From: Deltaproteobacteria bacterium
Lineage (GTDB): Bacteria; Desulfobacterota; JADFVX01
Assembly: GCA_029860075.1 (NCBI GenBank)
Contig: JAOUBX010000031.1
Coordinates: 1 to 46,648 of the forward strand
DNA: 46,648 bases
Direction of reading: 5' to 3'
Of the stretch, positions 26,567 to 35,964 are shown in pieces. The notes under the pieces were generated by a model, which saw only the letters and a program-made list of their open reading frames with translations, was not told the DNA's origin and did not search any database. The position numbers were made by a program, and so were the translations under genes. Numbering within the stretch: the first letter of the stretch is position 1; each line of letters begins with the position of its first letter.

Positions 26567-27682
26567 GTGCAAAAGAGAGACTCTGTCCACATGTTTATAG
26601 GCCGCGCACTAAGGCTTGCCAGAAAAGGTTACGGCAGAACGTCTCCCAACCCTGCCGTAGGGGCCGTCCTCGTTAAAAACGGTAAAATAGTCGGCGAAGG
26701 CTATCATAAAAAAGCCGGCCAGGCCCATGCTGAAGTTAGCGCCATCAGGGCCGCAGGGAAAAAAGCAAAAGGCGCCGACCTTTATATAAACCTTGAGCCA
26801 TGCAGCCATTATGGCAAAACCCCACCCTGCGCCCATACCGTTGTGAAGGCGGGCATTAAAAGGGCCTTCATCTCCATGGCAGATCCCAATCCGAGAGTTG
26901 CGGGAAAGGGAATCAGCATACTTGGCGATGCCGGTATTGAAGTAAAGACAGGCATTCGCGAAAAGGAAGCCAGGAAACTTAACGAAGCCTTTATCAAGCA
27001 TGTTACAACAGGTCTGCCTTTTGTCACCTTGAAGGCCGCTTCCACATTGGATGGCCGTATCGCAACGAAGACCGGTGAATCGAAGTGGATAACGGGAGAA
27101 GGGGCAAGAAGGCAGGTTCACAAGATGAGAGACTGTTCCGATGCCATTATGGTCGGTATCGGAACCATCAGGAAAGATGATCCCTCTCTGACAACGAGGC
27201 TTGGAGAAAGAAAAGGAAAAGATCCTGTCAGAGTTGTTGTCGATGAAAATCTGATCATTTCACCGGGTGCTAAAGTCATCAACAGGAATTCCGAGGCACC
27301 TCTCATCATTGCCACAACAGACAGGGCACCGGAAAAGAAGGTAAAAGAACTTGAGCATATGGGTGTCAGGGTTTTTGTTTTTCCTGATGCAGCCGGCATT
27401 GTGCCACTTAAACCGCTCATGAAAAAACTCGGTCAAATGGATATCAACTCTCTCATGATCGAAGGAGGAAGTGAAATCCATGCCTCGGCGCTTAGAGAAG
27501 GAATTGTCGATAAAATTGCCCTCTTCTATGCGCCGAAAATCATGGGTGGAGTCCAGTCGGTAAGCGTTGTCGGCGGCGAAGGGGCAAACCTTCTCGCCGA
27601 AGCGATAGAAATTGAAGCCATGAAAACAAAAAAAATAGGCCCTGATATTCTTATCGAGGGCTATATAAAAAAGAACGCATAA
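26567..27682 (+). CDS. ribD: Bifunctional riboflavin deaminase/reductase
   Basis: 371 residues, as in other RibD proteins. The N-terminal zinc deaminase domain (about 5-145) has SPNPAVGAV, the HAEV zinc motif and PCSHYGKTPPC. The C-terminal reductase domain (about 150-370) has TLKAASTLDGRIAT, GIGTIRKDDPSLTTR, MIEGGSEIHASAL and a terminal FYAPKIMGG. It carries out the second and third steps from the GTP-derived pyrimidine. I chose the GTG at 26567 because the residues after it align with the usual RibD start; an ATG at 26591 is also possible. First gene of the riboflavin operon. Confidence 0.96.
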   Translation: MQKRDSVHMFIGRALRLARKGYGRTSPNPAVGAVLVKNGKIVGEGYHKKAGQAHAEVSAIRAAGKKAKGADLYINLEPCSHYGKTPPCAHTVVKAGIKRAFISMADPNPRVAGKGISILGDAGIEVKTGIREKEARKLNEAFIKHVTTGLPFVTLKAASTLDGRIATKTGESKWITGEGARRQVHKMRDCSDAIMVGIGTIRKDDPSLTTRLGERKGKDPVRVVVDENLIISPGAKVINRNSEAPLIIATTDRAPEKKVKELEHMGVRVFVFPDAAGIVPLKPLMKKLGQMDINSLMIEGGSEIHASALREGIVDKIALFYAPKIMGGVQSVSVVGGEGANLLAEAIEIEAMKTKKIGPDILIEGYIKKNA

Positions 27683-27692
27683 GAAACCTGCC

Positions 27693-28331
27693 ATGTTTAC
27701 AGGTATTGTTGAAGGCAAGGGGGAGATAAAAGAAATAAGGCGAGCGGAAAAGGGCTTCATACTTTCCGTCATGGCTCCCTTTGATCTCTCCAATGATAAA
27801 ATTGGTGACAGTATTGCTGTAAACGGCATTTGCCTCACCGCGACGAAAATAAAAAGCGGCATTTTTTGTGCCAATGTCTCTGAAGAAACATTATCGAGAA
27901 CAAGCCTTGCAGGACTGGCTGCGTCAAGCACAGTCAACCTGGAAAGAGCGCTTAAAGCAGGTGACAGGTTTGGCGGTCACATCGTAACAGGCCATATTGA
28001 CGGAACAGGCAGGGTAATAAAAAAAGAGGCAAGAGGAGAATCGGTTTACCTCGAAATTTCGGCAGGCGAGGATATTGTCAGGCTCATCGTGGAAAAGGGC
28101 TCTGTAGCCATTGACGGTATCAGCCTTACCGTAAACAGTGTGCAAAAAAACAGCTTTTCACTTAACATTATCCCCCATACACTGGAAATAACAACGCTTG
28201 GCGCCATAAAGAGGGGTGATGAAGTTAATATAGAAACCGATATCATTGGAAAATATGTAGAAAAACTGACAACAGGCAATAAAGGAGGAGGCATTCATAT
28301 GAACCTCCTTGAAGATTGCGGTTTTGTTTAA
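27693..28331 (+). CDS. ribE: Riboflavin synthase, alpha subunit
   Basis: 212 residues made of two tandem lumazine-binding domains, one starting MFTGIVEGKG and the other around residue 97 (GHIVTGHIDGTG). Conserved CLTAT and NVSEETLSRT are present in the first half, SLTVN in the second. It dismutates two 6,7-dimethyl-8-ribityllumazine molecules to riboflavin. It starts 10 bases after ribD. The gene is called ribC in some organisms. Confidence 0.95.
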   Translation: MFTGIVEGKGEIKEIRRAEKGFILSVMAPFDLSNDKIGDSIAVNGICLTATKIKSGIFCANVSEETLSRTSLAGLAASSTVNLERALKAGDRFGGHIVTGHIDGTGRVIKKEARGESVYLEISAGEDIVRLIVEKGSVAIDGISLTVNSVQKNSFSLNIIPHTLEITTLGAIKRGDEVNIETDIIGKYVEKLTTGNKGGGIHMNLLEDCGFV

Positions 28332-28434
28332 GCCTAAAAAATATTTGGACACAGATTTCACGGATTGACTTTTACAATTTATCTGTATCGGAAAGATTTC
28401 GTGGGATAATATTTAATAAATGCAGGAGAAATAA

Positions 28435-29640
28435 ATGCCAATTATAAGCAAAATAGATGATGCCCTTGAAGATCTTCGTCAAGGTAAAATGGTAATACTC
28501 GTCGATGAGGCAGACAGGGAAAATGAAGGAGACCTCGTTATAGCGGCGGAGAAGGTAACACCGGAAGCAATTAATTTTATGGCCCGCTTTGCCAGGGGCC
28601 TTATCTGCCTCTCCCTTACGGAAAAAAAGGCGGATCAACTGGAACTCCCCCTCATGGTGAGTGACAACACGTCAAACTTTAACACCGCCTTTACCGTCTC
28701 CATTGAAGCAAAAAAAGGGGTAACAACGGGGATATCGGCTGCCGACAGAGCAACCACCATACTAACAGCCATTTCAGATGATGCAAAGCCCGAAGACTTA
28801 TCGAGACCGGGCCATGTCTTTCCCCTAAGAGCAAAGGCGGGAGGAACGCTTGTCAGAGCGGGACAAACGGAAGGATCCGTCGATCTTTCGAGATTGGCAG
28901 GGCTTAAACCGGCAGGCGTTATTTGTGAAATTATGAATGACGACGGCTCCATGGCAAGACTGCCGGACCTCGAAAAATTTGGTGAGGAACACAAACTCAA
29001 AATTGTGACGACAGCCGATATCATCAAATACAGAATGCTCAAGGAAAGCCTTGTATACAGGGCGGCGGAAACGATTATCCCTACCTTTTACGGTGGTGAG
29101 TTCAACGCTATTGCTTACGAAAACCAGGTCGACTTTCATGAGCACCTTGCTTTAGTCAAGGGTGATATCGACCCTGAAGAACCGATGCTGGTGAGGGTCC
29201 ATTCGGAGTGTCTTACAGGGGACGTTTTCGGCTCTCAACGGTGCGATTGCGGCCCCCAGCTGCACACAGCCATGAAGATCATCGAAAAGGAAGGAAGAGG
29301 CGTCATCGTATACATGCACCAGGAAGGCCGCGGGATCGGCCTTGTTAACAAACTCAAGGCTTATGCCCTGCAAGATGAAGGGAAAGATACGGTAGAAGCC
29401 AATGAAATGCTCGGTTTTAAATCCGACCTCAGAGATTACGGCCTCGGCGCCCAGATACTGGTCGATCTCGGCATTAAAAAGATCAGGCTCATGACAAACA
29501 ATCCAAAAAAAATCGTAGGCCTTGAAGGTTACGGGCTTGAAATCGTGGAGAGAGTGCCCATCCAGATGTCACCAACTAAAAACAACCTCAAGTATCTGGA
29601 AACAAAGCGAAAAAAAATGGGCCATCTTCTCAATTTATAG
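28435..29640 (+). CDS. ribBA: Bifunctional DHBP synthase / GTP cyclohydrolase II
   Basis: 401 residues. The N-terminal dihydroxybutanone phosphate synthase domain (1-200) has [22 protein letters not shown] and [11 protein letters not shown]. The C-terminal cyclohydrolase II domain (205-400) has [18 protein letters not shown] with its zinc Cys residues, [10 protein letters not shown] and [10 protein letters not shown]. Both active sites look intact. The two domains supply the two starting branches of riboflavin synthesis. AGGAGAA precedes the ATG. A gap of about 100 bases after ribE contains the short repeat CACAGATTTCACGG (28350-28363), also present at 6909-6922. Confidence 0.97.
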   Translation: MPIISKIDDALEDLRQGKMVILVDEADRENEGDLVIAAEKVTPEAINFMARFARGLICLSLTEKKADQLELPLMVSDNTSNFNTAFTVSIEAKKGVTTGISAADRATTILTAISDDAKPEDLSRPGHVFPLRAKAGGTLVRAGQTEGSVDLSRLAGLKPAGVICEIMNDDGSMARLPDLEKFGEEHKLKIVTTADIIKYRMLKESLVYRAAETIIPTFYGGEFNAIAYENQVDFHEHLALVKGDIDPEEPMLVRVHSECLTGDVFGSQRCDCGPQLHTAMKIIEKEGRGVIVYMHQEGRGIGLVNKLKAYALQDEGKDTVEANEMLGFKSDLRDYGLGAQILVDLGIKKIRLMTNNPKKIVGLEGYGLEIVERVPIQMSPTKNNLKYLETKRKKMGHLLNL

Positions 29641-29712
29641 GCTCGTTTATTAAAAAATGTAATCAATTTATGAGGGCCTGAGCTAAAGGTCCCCACATAA
29701 AAGGAGGTAATA

Positions 29713-30177
29713 ATGGCTGATACATATGAAGGAAACCTGGATGCCGGCGGGCTTGGCTTCGCTCTTGTTTTAGGCAGGTTTAACAGCTTTATAGGTGAAA
29801 AACTTCTCCATGGCGCCGTGGATGCAATCAAGAGACATGGCGGCAGTGAAAAATCGATAAAAATAGTCCGTGTGCCGGGCGCCTTTGAAATTCCCCTTGC
29901 CGCAAAAAAAATAGCGGAAAAGGGCCAGGTCGATGCGATTGTCTGCCTGGGCGCCGTTATCAGAGGAAGCACGCCTCACTTCGACTACGTGGCATCAGAG
30001 GTCTCAAAGGGAATAGCAACGGTATCTCTTGAAACAGGCCTGCCTGTCTCCTTCGGCGTCATTACAACAGATAACCTGGAACAAGCTATTGAAAGGGCCG
30101 GATCAAAGGCAGGAAACAAAGGTTTTGATGCGGCAGTAAGTGCAATAGAAATGGCTAACCTGCTGAAAAGTATCTAA
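29713..30177 (+). CDS. ribH: 6,7-dimethyl-8-ribityllumazine synthase
   Basis: 154 residues, typical for RibH. Landmarks are [43 protein letters not shown] and [15 protein letters not shown]; the catalytic His lies in TPHFDYV. It joins the pyrimidine and the four-carbon phosphate and assembles as a pentamer or an icosahedral shell. AAAGGAGG stands directly upstream of the ATG. The nusB gene begins three bases after its stop. Confidence 0.97.
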   Translation: MADTYEGNLDAGGLGFALVLGRFNSFIGEKLLHGAVDAIKRHGGSEKSIKIVRVPGAFEIPLAAKKIAEKGQVDAIVCLGAVIRGSTPHFDYVASEVSKGIATVSLETGLPVSFGVITTDNLEQAIERAGSKAGNKGFDAAVSAIEMANLLKSI

Positions 30178-30180
30178 GGG

Positions 30181-30606
30181 ATGGGAACAAGGCGAAAAGG
30201 CAGGGAAATTGCTCTCCAGGTGCTTTACCAGATCGACATTACCGGTGTTTCACGGGATGCGGCATTGCAGGAATTCAAAAACCATTTCAAGGTAAAAAAA
30301 GAGTCATGGTCTTTTGCTGAAGCATTGATCAAGGGAATCTGCGAGCACATGAAAACAATCGATGCCCTTATTGAAGGGGAATCGGAGCACTGGAAGCTGG
30401 GAAGAATGTCCCTTACAGACAGGAATATTCTGCGCCTTGCAGCCTATGAACTGCTCCATATGGAAGGTATCCCCTCAAAAGTGACCATAAACGAAGCCAT
30501 TGAACTGGGCAAGCTCTACGGCACGGAAGAATCGGGCGCCTTTATCAACGGCATCCTGGACAAGGTTTTTAAAAGCAGGAACCCCGGAGAAAAGAAGACC
30601 GGGTAA
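30181..30606 (+). CDS. nusB: Transcription antitermination factor NusB
   Basis: 141 residues with the NusB features: RRKGREIALQVLYQID at the N-terminus, RMSLTDRNILRLAAYELLH in the middle and the C-terminal EAIELGKLYGTEESGAFINGILDKV. It binds boxA RNA with NusE for rRNA antitermination. Linkage to ribH is common in bacteria. Confidence 0.97.
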   Translation: MGTRRKGREIALQVLYQIDITGVSRDAALQEFKNHFKVKKESWSFAEALIKGICEHMKTIDALIEGESEHWKLGRMSLTDRNILRLAAYELLHMEGIPSKVTINEAIELGKLYGTEESGAFINGILDKVFKSRNPGEKKTG

Positions 30607-30630
30607 TTTTTAAAGAATCAAGGCTGAATC

Positions 30631-31173
30631 TTGAAAACGAGACTCTTATCGACAGATATCGATCGTATTGAAACGGAAGTCGTCATTCTGCCCTTTTTCA
30701 GCGATGAAAGACCGCTCAAGGGCGCTGCCGGTCTTATTGACTGGAGAATGAGAGGAAGAATATCGAGACTCATCAATGAAGGAAAAATCAGCGGTGACAA
30801 AGGTGAATCGACTCTCCTTCTTCCTGAATACAGGATAAGCGCAAAAAAAATCCTCATGACGGGCCTGGGTGATTCATCGAGAATGAACGAAAGAGAACTC
30901 AAAGAGGCAGGCAGCAAAATCATAGAGCAAATGGTGCATATCAATGTTAAAAATTTTACCATTGCCCTTCCCCCTAAAAAACTGACCTCTCTTGAAAGTA
31001 CTGATGCCACAGGGGCATTAATCCGGGGAATTGCAGCATTATTGGAGAGAAAAAAGATCAAGGACCATGATATTTATACCACTGTTGTTCTCGAAAAAAG
31101 CGACCTCGACAAGACAAAAAACTATATGAAAAAGCTGAGAAAAGAAGTAAGAGGTATGGAAGAGTCAGGGTAA
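30631..31173 (+). CDS. Stand-alone M17 leucyl aminopeptidase N-terminal domain
   Basis: 180 residues with the pattern of the M17 aminopeptidase N-terminal (macro-like) domain: ETEVVILPFFSDERPLKGAAG at the start, LLLPEYRISAKKILMTGLGD in the middle and GALIRGIAALLERKK towards the end. The catalytic M17 domain is absent and the frame ends in a normal stop, with no remnant before the convergent DUF190 gene five bases away. The start is TTG at 30631 with AAGG upstream. Such isolated domains occur after nusB in other Deltaproteobacteria-like genomes as far as I recall, but the role is unknown; ligand binding is a reasonable guess. Confidence 0.75.
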   Translation: MKTRLLSTDIDRIETEVVILPFFSDERPLKGAAGLIDWRMRGRISRLINEGKISGDKGESTLLLPEYRISAKKILMTGLGDSSRMNERELKEAGSKIIEQMVHINVKNFTIALPPKKLTSLESTDATGALIRGIAALLERKKIKDHDIYTTVVLEKSDLDKTKNYMKKLRKEVRGMEESG

Positions 31174-31177
31174 TAAG

Positions 31178-31519
31178 TCAGGACTTTCCATCAAAAGCAA
31201 CAACATCAATATCTTCCACAGCAATAAGGCCTTCACTTACAATATCACCAAGGGCTGGAATGAGCACCGCCATTTTTTCTTCTTCACCGATGACCTCCAC
31301 AATAAGCGGCAGGTCTCCCGACAGGCGGAGTATCTTATCGGTATGAACCACTTTATGCAGACCATAGCCGGCCACCCCTTTGATAACGGTAGCGCCGCTT
31401 AAACCCTTTTCCCTGCAAAGATCAATAATAGCGTAATAGAGCGGTTTTCCCCTCTCTTTGTCAGCCTCGGTAATAAATACACGGAGCAGTTTCTTTTTTA
31501 CCATTTTATAATTCATCAT
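31178..31519 (-). CDS. DUF190 family protein
   Basis: 113 residues of the DUF190 family (ferredoxin-like fold): KLLRVFITEADKERGKPLYYA, IIDLCREKGLSGATVIKGVAGYG and PLIVEVIGEEEKM. Its ATG overlaps the crcB stop in an ATGA arrangement, so translation is coupled. DUF190 proteins commonly accompany CrcB and are thought to regulate or assist the fluoride channel. Confidence 0.93.
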   Translation of the reverse strand: MMNYKMVKKKLLRVFITEADKERGKPLYYAIIDLCREKGLSGATVIKGVAGYGLHKVVHTDKILRLSGDLPLIVEVIGEEEKMAVLIPALGDIVSEGLIAVEDIDVVAFDGKS

Positions 31520-31902
31520 TGCCCGCCATAAAGAATTTTTGCCGCTGACACACCTGCAATAACGGCAGCAAGCCCCAGCGACATGTTAAGAATAATATTG
31601 ACTATTGAAAGAAAGATGCTCCCCTCCCTGATCAGGTTATAAGTCTCCAGGCTGAATGTCGAAAAGGTGGTAAAGGCGCCGAGAAAACCGACGGTAAGGG
31701 CTACCTTAAGTTCGGGAGGCAGAACAAGCCTTTCCACAGAAAGGGTGTAGAGAAAACCAAGAAAGAGCGAACCGAGCACATTAACGGTCATTGTTCCCAG
31801 AGGAAAGCGACCGTCCACAACAGATGTGGTCCACCCCGAAAGGAGATAACGGGCCAGGGCGCCGAAAAAACCGGCTATTCCAATATACAGGAGCTGTTGC
31901 AT
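31516..31902 (-). CDS. crcB: Fluoride exporter CrcB/FluC
   Basis: 128 residues with four membrane segments and the signatures GFFGALARYLLSG, GTMTVNVLGSLFLGF and TVGFLGAFTTFSTFSLE. FluC channels are dual-topology dimers that export fluoride. I searched the 156 bases upstream for a fluoride riboswitch and saw none. It forms a coupled pair with the DUF190 gene. Confidence 0.95.
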   Translation of the reverse strand: MQQLLYIGIAGFFGALARYLLSGWTTSVVDGRFPLGTMTVNVLGSLFLGFLYTLSVERLVLPPELKVALTVGFLGAFTTFSTFSLETYNLIREGSIFLSIVNIILNMSLGLAAVIAGVSAAKILYGGQ

Positions 31903-32058
31903 GGTTTTTGACTATTTACTTTTCTTCTCCAGTCTTTGTGAAAAACAACGTAACGAAGCAATCTCCCATCTGACAAATTGACCGAAAAAAAGTTTGCCTC
32001 CTTTAATCCGTAATGACCTTAAAGAAACCTTTATAAATGACTTTCCTTAACAGTCCCC

Positions 32059-32592
32059 TTAATACTCAATCCCCCGCCTTGCAATATAACCCTTATCATA
32101 AGGATGCTTGATCTTCAGCATTTCCGTTACATAATCAGCCATGGCCTGCAACCGGGGGTGGGCATCTCTGCCGGTAAGAACCACTTCCAGTTCCTTCGGC
32201 TTCCCTTCAAGGAATGTTGCCACCTCTACCCAGTCGAGCCATTCATTGGCAACAACATTATTTATCTCTTCAAGAACCAGAAGATCATACTCACGGGACA
32301 TGGCTTTCTCTTTACAGAGTTGAAAGGTTTTTTCAGCATCTTCCACCATCCTGGTAAAAAGCGGCTTTTTCTTTAAAAACATGGGATGAATCATGTCAGA
32401 ACAGATAAATTCTATTCCGGGAAGTTTCTCTTCAATGAGTCTTTGCTCCCCTGTGCCCCTGTTTCCACCTTTCAGGAACTGGATGATGCAAACATTTAAT
32501 CCCTGCCCCGCCGCCCTTATGGCAAGCCCCATGCCGGCTGTCGTTTTTCCCTTACCTTCCCCCGTATAAATATGTATCAGTCCTTCCGTCAC
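32059..32592 (-). CDS. cobO: Cob(I)yrinic acid a,c-diamide adenosyltransferase
   Basis: 177 residues of the CobA/BtuR/CobO family. The P-loop GEGKGKTTAGMGLA is at about 11-24; VCIIQFLKGGNRGTGE and the Walker B region LLVLEEINN follow, and the C-terminus ends in GYIARRGIEY. It adenosylates corrinoids to make coenzyme B12. Its gene starts 21 bases after the MBL hydrolase gene, suggesting co-transcription. No cobalamin riboswitch is visible. Confidence 0.94.
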   Translation of the reverse strand: MTEGLIHIYTGEGKGKTTAGMGLAIRAAGQGLNVCIIQFLKGGNRGTGEQRLIEEKLPGIEFICSDMIHPMFLKKKPLFTRMVEDAEKTFQLCKEKAMSREYDLLVLEEINNVVANEWLDWVEVATFLEGKPKELEVVLTGRDAHPRLQAMADYVTEMLKIKHPYDKGYIARRGIEY

Positions 32593-32613
32593 ACAATGCT
32601 CCTTGAATTCATT

Positions 32614-33393
32614 TTATATAACTGCAGTCATGCCGTCATAAGCCAGTTCTACGCCCTCAGGCAACTCAGCTGAAGTTTTAATGTAGCTGACTTCATGCCC
32701 CATATGGGTAAAGAGTGTCCGCCTGGGCTTTAAAGCCTCAACAACCTCAAGGGCTTCACTCAGTGAAAAATGGGTTGCATGCGGCCTGTGCCTGAGCGCT
32801 CCCAGGATCAAAAGATCAAGCCCTCTCAATTTCTCCATCGACGCAGGCCCTATCTCACTGCAATCGGTGACATAGGCCATATTTGCAACCCTGTATCCAA
32901 GAACAGGCAACTCGCCATGAAGCACTTCAACAGGGATAAATTTTCTGCCCAGTAATTGCAAATCCCCCGACATCTCATGAAGCGTCAGCTTCGGGATACC
33001 ACCACCATGCCTTTGCTCCCTGAAGATATAGGCAAACATGGTCTTTATTCTTTTGAGGGTCTCCTTGTCGCCATAGCAGGGTATGGCCTCCTGCTGAAGA
33101 AAATTAAAGCTTCTAAGCTCATCTATCCCGTGAACATGATCGGCATGGGCATGGGTAAAGAAAACAGCAGAAAGCCTTTTAATCCCGTTTTTTAATGCCT
33201 GGTACCGAAGGTCCGTAGAGGTATCGATGAGGACATTAGCCCCCTCCAGCGTTAACAGGATTGAAGCCCTCGTTCGTTTGTCTCTGGGATCATGGGAGGA
33301 GCAAACAGGACAATCACAGCCTATTGCCGGAACCCCGGTAGAAGTCCCGGAACCGAGGATGGTGACTTTAATCGTTGCATTCTCTTCAGCCAT
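32614..33393 (-). CDS. MBL-fold metallohydrolase (PhnP-like)
   Basis: 259 residues with the metallo-beta-lactamase fold. The metal motif is FTHAHADHVHGIDEL at about 96-110, with VTDCSEIGP and FTHMGHEVSY later. The N-terminal LGSGTSTGVPAIGCDCPVCS is typical of PhnP-like phosphodiesterases that act on cyclic phosphates or related diesters. The substrate cannot be specified. It sits upstream of cobO in a likely operon. Confidence 0.9.
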   Translation of the reverse strand: MAEENATIKVTILGSGTSTGVPAIGCDCPVCSSHDPRDKRTRASILLTLEGANVLIDTSTDLRYQALKNGIKRLSAVFFTHAHADHVHGIDELRSFNFLQQEAIPCYGDKETLKRIKTMFAYIFREQRHGGGIPKLTLHEMSGDLQLLGRKFIPVEVLHGELPVLGYRVANMAYVTDCSEIGPASMEKLRGLDLLILGALRHRPHATHFSLSEALEVVEALKPRRTLFTHMGHEVSYIKTSAELPEGVELAYDGMTAVI

Positions 33394-33581
33394 ATTTATG
33401 CGTTGACGTTAGCACATCATCGGCTAAATATCAAGATACAAAGGCGCAGACGGCAAGCTAACGGCCCTTCATCAGAGAGCCGATAAATACTTCAAAAAGG
33501 CTGTCAAAAAATCAAGGCGGAATAATTTGCGGCCATAGCCTTTTCGCCCTTCTGTAAAAAAGACTTGCCCTCTTACGGTGG

Positions 33582-34199
33582 TCAGCGTGACAGGGGTTTA
33601 AGGTATTCCAAAAGGGCCGCCACCTCTTCCTCAGACATAACAGGCAAGGCCATATCCTTCTGGAAATGCTGCATTTTGCTGAGCACATACTCCCAAACTA
33701 CCAGGGAATGCATGGACGGGTCGGGCAGCGTATGACAGGAGGCGCAAATCGCTTTGTAGAGTTTGGCCCCTTTTTCAGGGGTATGCGGCAGATCATCAGG
33801 ATTCATCCCCTGAAAGGCCTGCTCTTCGAGATAAGCGAGCACCTCTTTTTTGATCTCCCCATCCCAGGGGACAAGGATCTTCTTTTCCCTCCCCTTAAGC
33901 TCAATAATGAGTTCTTCCATGCGGTCCACCACATATGCCCACTCAATAGCGTCGTGGGAGGCCGGATCGGGCAGATCATGACAAAAAGCGCATGCCGCAT
34001 CGTAGTAAGCGGCCACTTTGCCGCCGGCTTGAGGAAGCGCTTTTTTATCTATTGCGATAAGTCCGTTAGAGAGCGCCTGATCGTTGGCATCGAAGCGAGA
34101 CGGGCGGGAGGTTTGAATAGGTGAATAATAATTGAGAAGAAGAAATGCAGCCAGGCCGGTACCCATAACAGCCAGGGTGATAAATATTGTCCTTTTCAT
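33582..34199 (-). CDS. Diheme c-type cytochrome with internal duplication
   Basis: 205 residues with an N-terminal membrane anchor or signal (about 5-25). Two heme motifs, CAFCH and CASCH, each begin the same repeated segment: CxxCHxLPDP, then HxxxxWxYV and a Met four residues later, so the two halves arose by duplication. The Met is a candidate axial ligand. The protein is probably a periplasmic electron carrier held to the membrane. Its gene begins 19 bases after the stop of the cytochrome at 34219-35073. The ribosome-binding site is weak. Confidence 0.88.
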   Translation of the reverse strand: MKRTIFITLAVMGTGLAAFLLLNYYSPIQTSRPSRFDANDQALSNGLIAIDKKALPQAGGKVAAYYDAACAFCHDLPDPASHDAIEWAYVVDRMEELIIELKGREKKILVPWDGEIKKEVLAYLEEQAFQGMNPDDLPHTPEKGAKLYKAICASCHTLPDPSMHSLVVWEYVLSKMQHFQKDMALPVMSEEEVAALLEYLKPLSR

Positions 34200-34218
34200 G
34201 TGAAGAATAGCTTTTGGA

Positions 34219-35073
34219 TTAATGTTTTATCAACTCGAACCAGTCCTGATTAGCCGAAAATATTTTCCCGGCATCATAAGAGAGGCGATGGACGCCGTGG
34301 CAGCGGGCACAAGCCAGCACAGCCAATGTGCCCAAATGCCGCCCCTGTTCCTTGAGTGTGCCTGTTTTCAGGCTTTCCTCCAGGCTGCTTATTGTTTTGT
34401 TCATTCTTTCATCAGGATAGACCATCCTATCCTTTTTATGGCAATTGACACAACTTTCACCGAGCAGATGAATTCCTTTTTTTAAATCTGACAAAGATGA
34501 AAGCGCAAGCGCTGTCATACCGTCCTGAGAGGCAATTTTGATCTGATTTACCTCGCTTGTAAGTTTTTCCATATGTTCATGAAGAGGAACCGATGAATTA
34601 ATTTTAAGGGCGCTAAAATCGGGGGCACGGTATATGGCGGCAGTAATAACCCGGTAATCTGCATGGCAGGACTCACAGCTTTTGCCCAAGTCTTGGAGAG
34701 CATGGAACAGATCTTCATATTCTTTGGTTTTTACGCTTTTCTGCAAACGGGAAAGGGCTTTTATATCCAGTTTTTTCTTCCACTCAGGAACCATTTCGGC
34801 AATCTTCAGATAATGACTGATCAAGCCGGTTGCCCATTTTTCCAAATGTTTTGCATCTTTCTTTTCAGCATAGAAACGAACCGCCTGCATTTGGCGACGC
34901 AGTTTGAACATATTGTGCAGCCACAGCTGCCGTTTATTTTCCGGCTTGTACCACTTTTGCAGAGACTGGGGCGGTTTTTTCAGCAGAACCACCTTGTCTT
35001 TATGACTGTAGACAATGCCTGACACAATCGCAATCAGCAAAACCTGAAGAAGAATAAAATATAACCATCGCAT
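34219..35073 (-). CDS. Multiheme cytochrome with two cytochrome c'-like domains
   Basis: 284 residues with an N-terminal hydrophobic anchor and three CxxCH sites: CESCH, CVNCH and CARCH. The first two each end a helical segment in the manner of cytochrome c' (about 55-145 with LGKSCESCHADYR and about 165-240 with LGESCVNCHKKDR). The third (CARCHGVHRL) is near the C-terminus. Cytochrome c' proteins bind NO and other gases, which would fit the NnrS gene 5 kb upstream, but axial ligands cannot be judged from sequence. It is followed by the diheme cytochrome gene in the same transcript. Confidence 0.85.
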   Translation of the reverse strand: MRWLYFILLQVLLIAIVSGIVYSHKDKVVLLKKPPQSLQKWYKPENKRQLWLHNMFKLRRQMQAVRFYAEKKDAKHLEKWATGLISHYLKIAEMVPEWKKKLDIKALSRLQKSVKTKEYEDLFHALQDLGKSCESCHADYRVITAAIYRAPDFSALKINSSVPLHEHMEKLTSEVNQIKIASQDGMTALALSSLSDLKKGIHLLGESCVNCHKKDRMVYPDERMNKTISSLEESLKTGTLKEQGRHLGTLAVLACARCHGVHRLSYDAGKIFSANQDWFELIKH

Positions 35074-35162
35074 GAAAATTACCCGTCATTCTTAATATTT
35101 GACTGACTATTTAAAACATAAAGCTGAAAAAATTGCAAACAAGGAATACCGCTAAAGCCTCT

Positions 35163-35238
35163 ATCCTGTCAATCCCCCTAATGCCGCCTGCGGCAAGCGC
35201 TTAATTCTTTTTTCTTTTGACAGGATTTACAGGATCAA
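35163..35238 (+). repeat. Dispersed repeat with TTGACAGGATTTACAGGATC core
   Basis: The stretch 35201-35238 (TTAATTC, T-rich tract, then TTGACAGGATTTACAGGATC) recurs at 41908 and 42214. Here it is preceded by a perfect inverted copy of its core (ATCCTGTCAA at 35163-35172 against TTGACAGGAT at 35217-35226), so the whole element can fold as a long-loop hairpin. It lies between the cytochrome and thioredoxin genes and may end or punctuate transcripts. Confidence 0.6.
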
Positions 35239-35312
35239 GGGGATTAAAACCTGCAAGCTGTTTAAAAGGCTTTCCTTTTCTTTGAGAAGCATGCAAACAA
35301 CTGCTGCAATCT

Positions 35313-35852
35313 CTATTCTTTCAGCAACTGCTTTATCAATTTTTCTGCCTTAACAATATCAAAAGAGCCAAACTGCTGAAACCGGATAACACCTTTTTTG
35401 CCGATAATAGCCATTTCCGGCGTACCCCTTGTATTATACCTTTTCATCGTTTCAGGAACTCTCTCACCTTTTTTATGAAGATCTACCCCTACCAGGTGAT
35501 GAATCCCTTTTTCTTTGACAAATGATTTCAGTTTTTCCGGCCTCTGGAATTGATGCCCTTCAAATACGGTATGAATACTCAGCATAAACAGTTTGCCCGC
35601 CTCTATCTCTTTGGAAAAGGTCTGGTTCCATTTCAGCATGAGGGGGATGGAAAAACGGTTGCAGCCGGGACACCAAAGCTGAAAAAATTCGACGACAACA
35701 ACCTTCCCCTTAAGATCTTCCACATTAACACCGGGGCCATTAATCCACTCCGACACTTGCCATGCCGGCGCCTTTCCGCCGACAGCTTCAGATGAAATTA
35801 CCGTTGATGTTAAAAAGAGTAAAAGGGATATGGCGATGACAAGGTTCTTCAA
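35313..35852 (-). CDS. TlpA/ResA-like exported thioredoxin
   Basis: 179 residues with a signal peptide (about 1-23) and an AhpC/TSA-type thioredoxin fold with the redox site WCPGC (about 58-62) in EFFQLWCPGCNRF. GTPEMAIIGKKG is the cis-Pro loop region. Such exported proteins reduce cysteines, including those of apocytochrome c before heme attachment; the neighbouring cytochrome genes support that role. The start is TTG at 35852, with an excellent AAAGGAGG eight bases upstream. Confidence 0.9.
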   Translation of the reverse strand: MKNLVIAISLLLFLTSTVISSEAVGGKAPAWQVSEWINGPGVNVEDLKGKVVVVEFFQLWCPGCNRFSIPLMLKWNQTFSKEIEAGKLFMLSIHTVFEGHQFQRPEKLKSFVKEKGIHHLVGVDLHKKGERVPETMKRYNTRGTPEMAIIGKKGVIRFQQFGSFDIVKAEKLIKQLLKE

Positions 35853-35964
35853 GGTCTGTTCCTCCTTTGTTTGTTATCGAATTGATTGCGCACAATAGCT
35901 TGAAACAGGGAAAATATCAAGAATAAGGTAACTGCATGAATGTAGAATGGGAAATCTTCACCCT

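Noticed and set aside
27260..27937. A 225-codon minus-strand frame across ribD and ribE
   Set aside because: Antisense shadow spanning two certain genes.
31903..32058. Fluoride riboswitch ahead of crcB
   Set aside because: The conserved pseudoknot segments of the crcB motif are not present.
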